Below, in pieces: positions 1 through 6,827 of a stretch of 10,637 bases of DNA. The DNA is from UMGS1370 sp963557065. Its GTDB lineage: Bacteria > Bacillota > Clostridia > Lachnospirales > Lachnospiraceae. The notes beneath the pieces are model-generated. The model did not search any database. It saw nothing but the letters and a program-made list of their open reading frames with translations, and was not told the DNA's origin. The translations under genes and the position numbers were made by a program. Position 1 is the stretch's first letter. Each line of letters begins with the position of its first letter. The stretch is taken from positions 1 to 10,637 of the forward strand of contig CAUWCT010000082.1 in NCBI GenBank assembly GCA_963557065.1, given 5' to 3'.

Positions 1-60
1 CTCCTACTCTCCTTCTTAATTTTTATACTTTATTATAACATTAATAATCATCTTAATTTA
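1..60 (-). promoter_or_regulatory. Possible 5' leader of a divergent gene off the left edge
   Basis: On the minus strand positions 9-14 read AAGGAG, a good ribosome binding site pointing out of the window, and positions 32-37 read TATAAT on the same strand. This suggests a gene transcribed leftward from just beyond position 1. No start codon is inside the window and no good -35 box is seen, so this stays tentative. Confidence 0.3.
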
Positions 61-104
61 TCGACAGTTTTCTCTGAAATATAATAGTTTTTTACATTTT
101 TTTC

Positions 105-131
105 TTATGAAATTTTTATTTGAGCCGATAT
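105..131 (+). promoter_or_regulatory. Sigma-D (sigma-28) promoter of the cheA operon
   Basis: GCCGATAT at 124-131 is a perfect match to the flagellar sigma-D -10 element. TTAT at 105-108 stands 15 bases upstream, where the usual -35 is TAAA. The same TTAT-N15-GCCGATAT arrangement precedes both flagellin genes in this window, which strengthens the call. Transcription would start near 138, giving a leader of about 45 bases before cheA with an AAGGCGGTG ribosome site. Confidence 0.8.
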
Positions 132-181
132 AAAGCATAGAAATATGTTCAATAAAAGCTTAAAAAGGCGGTGTAACTAGA

Positions 182-2290
182 ATGAATAATGGTATGGAAA
201 GTATGCTTGACACCTATCTCTATGAGGTAAATTCCCTTTTGGATTCATTGGATGAAATGCTGGTAGCGGATGAAAAGGCCGGTGATTTTTCCTCTGATGA
301 TGTAAACGAAATTTTCCGAATCATGCACACAATCAAGGGGTCCTCCGCTATGATGGAGTTTGATTCCCTGTCCACAATTGCGCATCACATTGAGGACCTG
401 TTCTTCTATATTCGCGACAAAGGCAGTGATTCCCTGGATCCTAAGCATAAGAAGGAACTATTTAATCTGATGTTCCGTTCTGAGGATTATCTGCGCAGCG
501 AAGTCGCAAAAGTAGAAAACGGAACTCCCCTGTCTGGCAATATTGACACCTTTGCTGCCGAGATCAATGATTTTCTAAAAAAAATCAGCGGTTCTTCGGC
601 TGATGATGCAAAGTCTTCTGAAGAACCAGCTGCCCCGGCACAGTCCCAGACTGGACAGTCAGTGGCTGCTCAGTCTCTTCCGGATGACAAGGATGCCGTA
701 TGCTTCATCCATATTTTCCTGGAGGAGGGCGTAGGCATGGAAAACCTTCGGGCCTTCATGATCGTCAACGCCCTCAGGGAATGCGGGGTTGAACTGCGCT
801 ACTATCCGGCTGATTTGGAATCTAACTCTGAAACCTGCCAGGAAATCATCGAAAACGGATTTTATCTGGCCTTCAGTTCTCACGAATTCGCTGCTCAGGC
901 AGATGCTGTTTTGCAGTCCCAGAACCACATCCATTCCTACGAGCAGCTGGATGCGCCTTCCAAATCCTCTGACGAACCAAAGCAGACCAAACAGGTACAG
1001 TCCCTTGGCAGTTCATCTGCCCCTGCTTCTCCTGTTAAAGAGAATGTATCCTCACATCCTTCTTCTGCATCCAGCGTCAGCCATGCTCCGATAAAGCAGA
1101 GTCTGTTAAGCGTGAATCTGCAGAAGTTAAACAATCTGATTGATATTGTAGGAGAAATCGTAATCACAGAATCCATGGTTACTTCTTCCCCTGAACTGGC
1201 TCTGCTTCCCAGAGACAGCTTTGACAATTTTATGAAGTCTGCAAGACAGCTGAGAAAACTTACTGACGATCTTCAGGATATTGCCATGTCCCTGCGCATG
1301 GTTCCGATTTCCGGCGTATTCCAGAAAATGAACCGTATTGTTCGGGATATGAAGCAAAAGCTTGACAAAGACGTGCGTCTGACCATTGTGGGCGAAGATA
1401 CAGAAGTGGACAAGACCATTGTGGACAGCATTCAGGATCCTCTGATGCACATTATCCGCAACAGCATGGATCATGGCATTGAGGAAAATGTTCAGGATCG
1501 TATTGATGCAGGCAAAGACCCACAGGGCGAGATCGTTCTCTCTGCATCCCACACCAGCAGTGAAGTTATCATTTCCGTAAAAGATGACGGCGTAGGCATT
1601 GATCCGGAAAAACTTTTGATAAAAGCCCGAGAAAAGGGCATTCTCACCAAACCAGAGAGCGAGTACAGCCGCAAGGAAGCCCTGATGCTGATTATGCAGC
1701 CCGGATTTTCTACCAATCAGGTGGTAACAGAATTTTCTGGCCGCGGCGTAGGCATGGACGTGGTAAAAAAGAATGTAGAATCTGTAGGCGGAACGATTTC
1801 TCTTGCCAGCGAACCGGGCCAGGGAACTACCATTACTTTAAAAATTCCGCTCACCCTTTCTATCGTAGACGGCATGAAGGTGACTGTAGGAGGATCGATT
1901 TTCACTATCCCGATCTCCAATATCCGCCAGTCCTTTAAGGTACATGCAGATGAAATCATTCTGGATGAATACGGCAACGAAATGGTTCAGCGTATGGACA
2001 GCTTTTATCCGGTTGTGCGTCTCCACCGCTTCTACAATCTGGAGACTGAGATTACTTCCGTAGAAGACGGCATTCTGATTTGGGTAGAGGCCAGCGATCG
2101 CTCCTACTGCCTGTTTGTAGATGATCTTTTAGGCGAGCAGCAGGTTGTTGTAAAGCCGCTTCCTGTTTTCCTCAGCCCGTTTGATCTTAAGAGTTACGGA
2201 ATTACCGGATGCACCATCCTGGGTGACGGAAACATCAGCATCATCCTGGATATCCTGAATCTGCACACTGCTGCCATTGATAACATATAA
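182..2290 (+). CDS. cheA: Chemotaxis histidine kinase CheA
   Basis: CheA is the cytoplasmic kinase of the receptor array. It autophosphorylates on a histidine and passes phosphate to CheY and CheB. The 702 residues show the full domain order. The P1/Hpt domain has MHTIKGSS with phospho-His49. A P2 response-regulator docking domain spans about 170-255, between Ser/Pro/Gln-rich linkers. P3 dimerisation helices lie near 305-375. The P4 ATPase has an N box at 419-433 (Asn427), DDGVG at 468-472, PGFST at 507-511, GRGVGMD at 520-526 and GQGTT at 546-550. A CheW-like P5 domain covers about 555-700. All key catalytic residues are present. The ATG follows AAGGCGGTG at a normal distance. It is the first gene of cheA-cheW-cheR-cheB, under a sigma-D promoter. 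No cheY lies in the window, so the phosphate acceptor must be encoded elsewhere. Confidence 0.97.
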   Translation: MNNGMESMLDTYLYEVNSLLDSLDEMLVADEKAGDFSSDDVNEIFRIMHTIKGSSAMMEFDSLSTIAHHIEDLFFYIRDKGSDSLDPKHKKELFNLMFRSEDYLRSEVAKVENGTPLSGNIDTFAAEINDFLKKISGSSADDAKSSEEPAAPAQSQTGQSVAAQSLPDDKDAVCFIHIFLEEGVGMENLRAFMIVNALRECGVELRYYPADLESNSETCQEIIENGFYLAFSSHEFAAQADAVLQSQNHIHSYEQLDAPSKSSDEPKQTKQVQSLGSSSAPASPVKENVSSHPSSASSVSHAPIKQSLLSVNLQKLNNLIDIVGEIVITESMVTSSPELALLPRDSFDNFMKSARQLRKLTDDLQDIAMSLRMVPISGVFQKMNRIVRDMKQKLDKDVRLTIVGEDTEVDKTIVDSIQDPLMHIIRNSMDHGIEENVQDRIDAGKDPQGEIVLSASHTSSEVIISVKDDGVGIDPEKLLIKAREKGILTKPESEYSRKEALMLIMQPGFSTNQVVTEFSGRGVGMDVVKKNVESVGGTISLASEPGQGTTITLKIPLTLSIVDGMKVTVGGSIFTIPISNIRQSFKVHADEIILDEYGNEMVQRMDSFYPVVRLHRFYNLETEITSVEDGILIWVEASDRSYCLFVDDLLGEQQVVVKPLPVFLSPFDLKSYGITGCTILGDGNISIILDILNLHTAAIDNI

Positions 2291-2305
2291 GCGGAGGTTA
2301 TAACT

Positions 2306-2776
2306 ATGTCAGAAGAATTAACATATACCAATGAAGTCAACGAGGCAGAAGAGTCCCACTCTTCTGTAGAGCGCTGCCTTACATTTGAATCCGGCGGCCT
2401 GGTGCTGTTTTTAAGCACCAATTACGTGATTGAAATCATTAATGAACATACTATTACTCCCCTTCCGCTGGTTCCTTCCTACATTAAGGGTATCATCAAC
2501 CTGCGCGGACAGATGCTCCCGATTCTGGACATCCGCACCCGTATGGGCAAACCGGAAGCCGAATATACCAGCAAGACCTGTATCGTAGTCCTGGATGTGG
2601 ATTCTGTGCCTTTCGGCATTATTGTAGACTCTGTGCGTCAGGTAATGGATATTGACCTTCAGTATGTGCGTCCAATCCCCATTAAGCGCCAACAGGAACT
2701 TTTAAACGGTATGGTGACATTAGAGGACGGCAGTGTACTTATGTCCTTTGACTGCCGGGCGCTTTCCGTACACTAA
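2306..2776 (+). CDS. cheW: Chemotaxis coupling protein CheW
   Basis: CheW is the adaptor that links chemoreceptor tips to the CheA P5 domain in the signalling array. The 156-residue protein is one CheW domain. A variable, acidic N-terminus of about 25 residues precedes a beta-barrel core with the family pattern: LVLFLSTNYVIEIINEHTI, then PLVPSYIKGIINLRGQMLPILDIR, then IVVLDVDSVPFGIIVDSV. The ATG follows GCGGAGG with good spacing, 15 bases after the cheA stop, so translation is likely coupled to cheA. Length and motifs are typical and nothing is missing. A CheV is excluded because there is no receiver domain. Confidence 0.95.
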   Translation: MSEELTYTNEVNEAEESHSSVERCLTFESGGLVLFLSTNYVIEIINEHTITPLPLVPSYIKGIINLRGQMLPILDIRTRMGKPEAEYTSKTCIVVLDVDSVPFGIIVDSVRQVMDIDLQYVRPIPIKRQQELLNGMVTLEDGSVLMSFDCRALSVH

Positions 2777-2797
2777 CCAGATACAGGAGCAACATTC

Positions 2798-3637
2798 ATG
2801 CTAACATTAACAGATGCGGATTTTATCCGGCTCTATACACATATCAAAACGAATTACGGAATTGACTTGAGCAAAAAAAAGCAGCTCATTGTCAGCCGTC
2901 TTTCCAACACATTAAGCAAACAGGGTTATCAAAGTTTCTCACAGTATGTGGATGAAATCCTTTCAGGCAGAAACAAAGAGATGGTAACAGCTTTATTAAA
3001 TAAGCTGACGACCAACTACACCTATTTTCTGAGAGAGGAAGAGCATTTTCAGTTCTTAAACAGCACTGTCCTCCCGGATCTTGCCAGAAAGCACGCCCGC
3101 GATAAGGTTCTCTCCATCTGGAGCGCCGGATGTTCTTCCGGCGAAGAGCCTTACACCATCTCTATTTACTTAAAGGAATTTTTCGGAAATCAGGCATCTT
3201 TATGGGATACCCGGATTCTGGCAACAGATATTTCTCAGCAAATTTTAAGCACTGCCCAGAATCCTGTGTACCGCGACGAAAATTTAGAGCGCATTCCTCC
3301 CCTGTGGAGACAGAAATATTTTGTAAAGAGCGGCGCTGGTACTTATACCATTGCCCCCTCTATTAAAAATAATGTCATTTTCCAGACGTTTAATCTTATG
3401 AATCCTATCCAGTTTAAACGTCCCTTTGATTTGATTTTCTGCCGTAATGTGATGATCTATTTTGATCAGCCCACAAAGGACGCATTAGTGCGCCGTTTTT
3501 ACAATGCCACAGTCCCAGGCGGATACCTTTTTATTGGCCACTCAGAAGGACTAAGCAAAACAGCATGCCCTTACCGATATATTATGCCGGCCATCTATCA
3601 AAAGCCAGGGTCTGCTTTTTCCGGCCCGAATCCGTAA
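2798..3637 (+). CDS. cheR: Chemoreceptor methyltransferase CheR
   Basis: CheR transfers methyl groups from S-adenosylmethionine to glutamates of chemoreceptors, driving adaptation against CheB. The 279 residues show the helical N-terminal domain (about 1-75) ending in TTNYTYFLRE at 71-80, close to the CheR signature. The SAM-binding loop WSAGCSSGEEPYT is at 108-120, the acidic residue of LATDIS at Asp144, and DLIFCRNVMIYF at 211-222. GGYLFIGHSE follows near 241-250. Length is normal for a stand-alone CheR, with no TPR or other extension. Its ATG has CAGGAGC upstream and lies 21 bases after cheW, consistent with one transcript. Confidence 0.95.
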   Translation: MLTLTDADFIRLYTHIKTNYGIDLSKKKQLIVSRLSNTLSKQGYQSFSQYVDEILSGRNKEMVTALLNKLTTNYTYFLREEEHFQFLNSTVLPDLARKHARDKVLSIWSAGCSSGEEPYTISIYLKEFFGNQASLWDTRILATDISQQILSTAQNPVYRDENLERIPPLWRQKYFVKSGAGTYTIAPSIKNNVIFQTFNLMNPIQFKRPFDLIFCRNVMIYFDQPTKDALVRRFYNATVPGGYLFIGHSEGLSKTACPYRYIMPAIYQKPGSAFSGPNP

Positions 3638-3652
3638 GGAGGTCTTTTCAAA

Positions 3653-4813
3653 ATGAATGACAAGAAAAAAATAATGGTAATTGACGATTCAGCGGTGTTT
3701 CGCAGTTGGCTGATAAACAGCATCCGCAGCGATGACCGCTTTGAAGTAGTAGGCTATGCAATCAATGCATTTGATGCCAAACAAAAAATTCCCGTTTTAA
3801 AGCCGGATATCCTAACACTGGACATTGAAATGCCGGGGATGTCCGGCATTGAATTTTTAAAAGAATATCTTCCAGGCCATCCGATTCCGGTTATTTTGGT
3901 ATCATCTTTAAATATCCGGGTCTTTGACGCTCTGGCAGCAGGCGCGGTGGATTTTGTAAGAAAACCAGATACAGAAAACGGACAGAGTAAAGCGGCGTTT
4001 ATCACCACCCTTCTCTCCCGTCTGGTCATCGCCTCAAATGCTAAGGTTCACTTTCCTCCGGCTGCTGCGGCTGGCGGACCGACGGCTGCCTATGGAAAGT
4101 CTCAGATCGTTTCTCAGTCGATTTCCCAACCGCTTCCTAACAGTTCCAGACTATTTTCCCATGGAGGCAGTGGCTTTCCGTCAATATCCGGTTCGATTCC
4201 AGGAGCAAGCTCTGGCGCCATGTCCGGCCAGACACTTTCTGTTGGAAATGATTCTCTCATTGCCATCGGCGCTTCTACCGGCGGGACAGAAGCTATTTTA
4301 GAAGTTTTAACCCACCTCCCCGCCAGGATACCAGGTATTGTAATTACTCAGCATATGCCTTCCGGATTTACTTCTATGTATGCAGATCGGCTGAACCGGC
4401 TCTGCAAATTTGAAGTAAAAGAAGCCCAAAGCGGTGATAAGATCCGTCCCGGTCTGGCCTTGATTGCCCCCGGCGGTTCCCAGATGAAGGTAGTCCGCAT
4501 GGGCAGCGGGTATGCAGTCAATTGTTATCCCGGAGAAAAGTTTAATGGCCACCGGCCTTCTGTAGATGTGCTGTTTGACTCTGTAGCCGCAGTAGCAAGA
4601 GATAAAGCTATTGGCGTTCTGCTGACCGGCATGGGGGCTGACGGCGCTGCCGGTCTGCTGCGTATGCGCAGAAACGGGGCATTTACCATCGGGCAGGACA
4701 AGGATAGCTGCGTTGTCTACGGCATGCCAATGGAAGCTTATAAAATCGGCGCTGTATGCCGCCAGGTTCCACTTGCAAATATTGCCCAGACCATTTTAAG
4801 TCGGCTGTCCTGA
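3653..4813 (+). CDS. cheB: Receptor methylesterase/deamidase CheB
   Basis: CheB removes receptor methyl groups (and can deamidate glutamines) when phosphorylated by CheA, closing the adaptation loop with CheR. The 386 residues have an N-terminal receiver domain (about 5-125) with acidic Asp11/Asp12, phospho-acceptor Asp57 in LDIEMPGMSG, VSS at 83-85 and Lys104. A loose Ala/Gly/Ser/Pro-rich linker follows (about 131-197). The C-terminal esterase has the catalytic triad in GASTGG (Ser208), ITQHMP (His234) and LLTGMGADGAAG (Asp330). All functional residues are present. The ATG follows a strong AAGGAGG, 15 bases after the cheR stop. Family members are usually around 350 residues, the extra length here being linker. 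Confidence 0.96.
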   Translation: MNDKKKIMVIDDSAVFRSWLINSIRSDDRFEVVGYAINAFDAKQKIPVLKPDILTLDIEMPGMSGIEFLKEYLPGHPIPVILVSSLNIRVFDALAAGAVDFVRKPDTENGQSKAAFITTLLSRLVIASNAKVHFPPAAAAGGPTAAYGKSQIVSQSISQPLPNSSRLFSHGGSGFPSISGSIPGASSGAMSGQTLSVGNDSLIAIGASTGGTEAILEVLTHLPARIPGIVITQHMPSGFTSMYADRLNRLCKFEVKEAQSGDKIRPGLALIAPGGSQMKVVRMGSGYAVNCYPGEKFNGHRPSVDVLFDSVAAVARDKAIGVLLTGMGADGAAGLLRMRRNGAFTIGQDKDSCVVYGMPMEAYKIGAVCRQVPLANIAQTILSRLS

Positions 4814-4820
4814 TTTCCAT

Positions 4821-4838
4821 GTAACTGTTCAGCTATAC
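4821..4838 (+). repeat. Solo degenerate end of the flagellin-region repeat
   Basis: GTAACTGTTCAGCTATAC matches the 18-base outer end of the composite repeats at 9320 and 10452 (GTAACCGTTCAGCCATGC) at 15 of 18 positions; all three differences are transitions. It lies in the 41-base gap between cheB and the C39-like peptidase gene. Modules A and B are not visible beside it, so it is either a decayed remnant or a motif with its own role. Confidence 0.5.
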
Positions 4839-4854
4839 ACAGCAGGTATTTATC

Positions 4855-5856
4855 ATGCGTAAAAAGCGTAATGTTCAGAAAAAAACCAATGTTTTAAATA
4901 AAAAAGCCCCCCGTAAGGGAGGCTTTCCTATATTGAAATTTTTATATGCCGGAATCGGAGGTTCTGCTGCAGTCCTGACTGCCAGTCTCTTTGCCTACTA
5001 TCAGCCGGAACTTTCTAAACAGATGGCAGACTCTGCTCTCCAGTCAGCAAAACATCTGGCTGAACAGGCAGTTTCTTTCGTAAACGGCAAAGACAGTACA
5101 GAGCAGAAACTACCCACGGAAGGCGGAGCCGATTCCGGTTCTGGGGCAGATTCCAGGGTTGGGGCAAACTCTGATTCTAGCTTAAACCCCGGTGGCGAAT
5201 CCGGTTCCGGCTCTGATTCAGAGGGCGCTGCCATGGAATTAGGCAATATCTCTGATCTGGATATGGAATATTCTCCCATCCCTTCTGATGCAATCTATTC
5301 TTCTGTCCTGGATACATCTATGGGGCCTATGCTTTACTACTGTCAGGGCGACAAGCGGTGGGGCGATTACTTATACGGCGGAGCAGATCCCATGAAAAAA
5401 TACGGCTGTGGTCCAACTGCAGTCGCTATGCTGGTCAACAGTTTCTCTCCCTATGCCGGAGTAGGCATTACTCCTGTAGACATGGCCCAGTGGGCAGTTG
5501 AAAATCGGCAGTATGCCCCCCAGAGCGGTTCTTATCACAGCCTGATCCCAAAAGCGCTGAATGCTTGGGGGCTGCCTACAGAGGGCGTGGCTGACCGCTC
5601 TTTTGAACATGTCACTCAACTTCTGCAAGACGGCCACATTCTGGTTGCACTGATGGGCAAAGGCGCACTGACAGACAATGGCCACTTCATCCTGATTACA
5701 GGGCTTACTGCAAACGGAAATGTGACCATCGCAGACCCGAACCGCTACGAAAACTGTCTCAAAGAATGGGACCTGAACCAGCTTTTGTCTGAACTCAAGA
5801 AAAGTTACGACAGCGGCGGCCCGCTGTGGGTTGTGAAAGGTGTGGAAACAAATTAG
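4855..5856 (+). CDS. Membrane-anchored C39-like cysteine peptidase
   Basis: This 333-residue protein looks like a cysteine protease held outside the membrane. A basic N-terminus (about 1-28) is followed by one hydrophobic segment (about 28-48), so it probably has a type II topology. A disordered Gly/Ser/Asp/Glu-rich linker runs from about 85-130. The C-terminal domain (about 155-330) fits the peptidase C39-like fold: Gln164 in YCQGDKRWG, Cys185 in YGCGPTAVAM, His277 in NGHFILI and Asp294 in IADPNR. There is no ABC transporter fusion, so it is not a bacteriocin-processing exporter. The substrate is unknown. It begins 41 bases after cheB with no clear separate promoter, so it may be read with the chemotaxis genes. 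The ATG has only a modest AGCAGGT site. A terminator-like stem (4903-4926) falls in its first codons, and a TTG at 4933 behind AAGGGAGG is a less likely alternative start. Confidence 0.85.
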   Translation: MRKKRNVQKKTNVLNKKAPRKGGFPILKFLYAGIGGSAAVLTASLFAYYQPELSKQMADSALQSAKHLAEQAVSFVNGKDSTEQKLPTEGGADSGSGADSRVGANSDSSLNPGGESGSGSDSEGAAMELGNISDLDMEYSPIPSDAIYSSVLDTSMGPMLYYCQGDKRWGDYLYGGADPMKKYGCGPTAVAMLVNSFSPYAGVGITPVDMAQWAVENRQYAPQSGSYHSLIPKALNAWGLPTEGVADRSFEHVTQLLQDGHILVALMGKGALTDNGHFILITGLTANGNVTIADPNRYENCLKEWDLNQLLSELKKSYDSGGPLWVVKGVETN

Positions 5857-5879
5857 AACTATCTATTTTCCCAGGTCCA

Positions 5880-5888
5880 TGGTATAAT
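5880..5888 (+). promoter_or_regulatory. Extended -10 promoter of the Rpn-family gene
   Basis: TGGTATAAT at 5880-5888 is a perfect extended -10 element (TGn plus TATAAT). There is no good -35 at the usual distance, which extended -10 promoters tolerate. A purine-rich GAGGGGGGAT ribosome site follows before the ATG at 5915. It implies the Rpn gene is transcribed independently of the genes upstream. Confidence 0.6.
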
Positions 5889-6551
5889 TTAGAAAAGAGG
5901 GGGGATGGTTTCATATGAACAGACGGGAAAAGACGATTCATGAACTAAATCTGGAAGATGATTTCCTTTTTGCAAAGGTTATGTCAGATAAGGAGATCTG
6001 CCGTAAAGTCCTGGAGCAAATTCTCGATATTCCCATTAAGCAGGTCACTCTCCCCAGTTCTCAGCGCTCTATTGATATTTTATATGAGGGCAAGGGCATA
6101 CGGCTGGATGTTTATGTTAACGATGACAAGGGGACGGTTTATAACGTGGAAATGCAGCGCGGTAAAAAAGGGACTGCCAAAGCGTTCCAGATATTACCAG
6201 GGAAGCATTGATCTGGACCTGATTTCCGCTGGTGAGCCTTACTCAGCCCTTCGGAAAACCTTTGTTATCTTTATCTGTACCTTTGATCCTTTCCTAGATA
6301 GCCGACACATTTATACATTTGAAAATGTCTGCCGCGAAAATCCTTCCTTGCTTTTAGGAGACGAAACTACCAAGCTTTTCCTAAACACCAGAGGCACCCT
6401 CAATGATATAGACTCTGATATGAGGGAATTTCTTACTTACATTGAACATACTACAAAGGATTTTGCCTCTCAAGCAAACAATCCACTGGTCAAAGATCTT
6501 CAAAAGAAAGTTGATGAAGTGAAGCAGAGCAAAGAAATGGAGGTTGAGTAT

Positions 6552-6767
6552 ATGACTTTATTGCAAAGAGACAGGGAGAATATTGAACTTGGACGCGAAC
6601 AAGGACTCGAACAGGGACTCGAACAGGGATATCAGCAAGCCACTGCCTGGACCACTGATATCCTGAAACTCTACGTGAAAGGGGTTCCAACGGATATCAT
6701 CGCTTCCAGGCTCCAGCTGGATATGGACTATGTAGCCCAGGTTATACACAACTTTGAAGCGGAATGA
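6552..6767 (+). CDS. Possible internal C-terminal Rpn product (RpnS-like)
   Basis: Inside the broken Rpn gene, GGAGGT at 6539-6544 stands 7 bases ahead of an in-frame ATG at 6552. This would give a 71-residue protein running to the normal stop, with a charged helix, four tetrapeptide repeats (GREQ, GLEQ, GLEQ, GYQQ) and a C-terminal helical region ending in VIHNFEAE. In E. coli, Rpn genes are known to produce a short C-terminal protein from an internal start that inhibits the toxic full-length nuclease. That this ORF does the same is inference from position and from the ribosome site. It lies downstream of the frameshift, so it would still be made. An in-frame ATG at 6537 has a poorer site. 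Confidence 0.4.
   Translation: MTLLQRDRENIELGREQGLEQGLEQGYQQATAWTTDILKLYVKGVPTDIIASRLQLDMDYVAQVIHNFEAE
6591..6638 (+). repeat. Four 12-base tandem units in the Rpn gene
   Basis: Units begin at 6591, 6603, 6615 and 6627. The second and third are identical (GGACTCGAACAG); the first and last are diverged. They encode G-x-E/Q-Q tetrapeptides in the linker before the C-terminal helices. Being in frame, copy-number change by slippage would lengthen or shorten this region without breaking the frame. Confidence 0.8.
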
Positions 6768-6775
6768 TTATTATA

Positions 6776-6824
6776 GGGGCTACTGTTTCATAGATGACTC
6801 ATCTATAGAACAGCGGCCCCTTTT
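6776..6824 (+). terminator. Long hairpin terminator between convergent genes
   Basis: Positions 6776-6797 pair with 6799-6820 over 22 positions, with two G-U and two A-C pairs, and a GGGGC/GCCCC-type base. The right arm is followed by TTTT at 6821-6824. It lies 8 bases after the Rpn stop and 3 bases beyond the glycosyltransferase stop on the other strand, so it may serve both. The minus side lacks a clean T run and is the weaker direction. Confidence 0.75.
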
Positions 6825-6827
6825 GGA

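Larger units (their letters stand above)
5915..6767 (+). pseudogene. Rpn-family PD-(D/E)XK nuclease/transposase, frameshifted
   Basis: The intact form would be about 283 residues, normal for Rpn-family recombination-promoting nucleases (PD-(D/E)XK nuclease family transposase in automatic annotation). The N-terminal part (5915-6211, 98 residues) has the typical LNLEDDFLFAKVM opening and nuclease core residues Asp65 in RLDVYV and Glu79-Met-Gln81 in NVEMQ. Reading then fails: after GKK the frame runs into a stop at 6211. The rest of the family sequence (PKRSRYYQGSIDLDLI, then ICTFDPF) continues one frame over to 6767. The break lies at the A6G3 run 6164-6172 and fits one extra base. Near the end four 12-base units (6591-6638) encode GREQ-GLEQ-GLEQ-GYQQ. 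It has its own promoter and terminator. The nuclease is probably inactive unless the shift is a sequencing error or is bypassed in translation. Confidence 0.85.

Noticed and set aside
80..85. TATAAT as a sigma-A promoter for cheA
   Set aside because: The nearest -35-like sequence (TTTATC at 58-63) is poor, while a perfect sigma-D -10 lies closer to the gene. A weak second promoter cannot be excluded.
6164..6170. Programmed -1 frameshift on A-AAA-AAG
   Set aside because: The zero frame reads GGT AAA AAA GGG, not the slippery phase, and the needed shift is +1, not -1. A mutation or read error is simpler.
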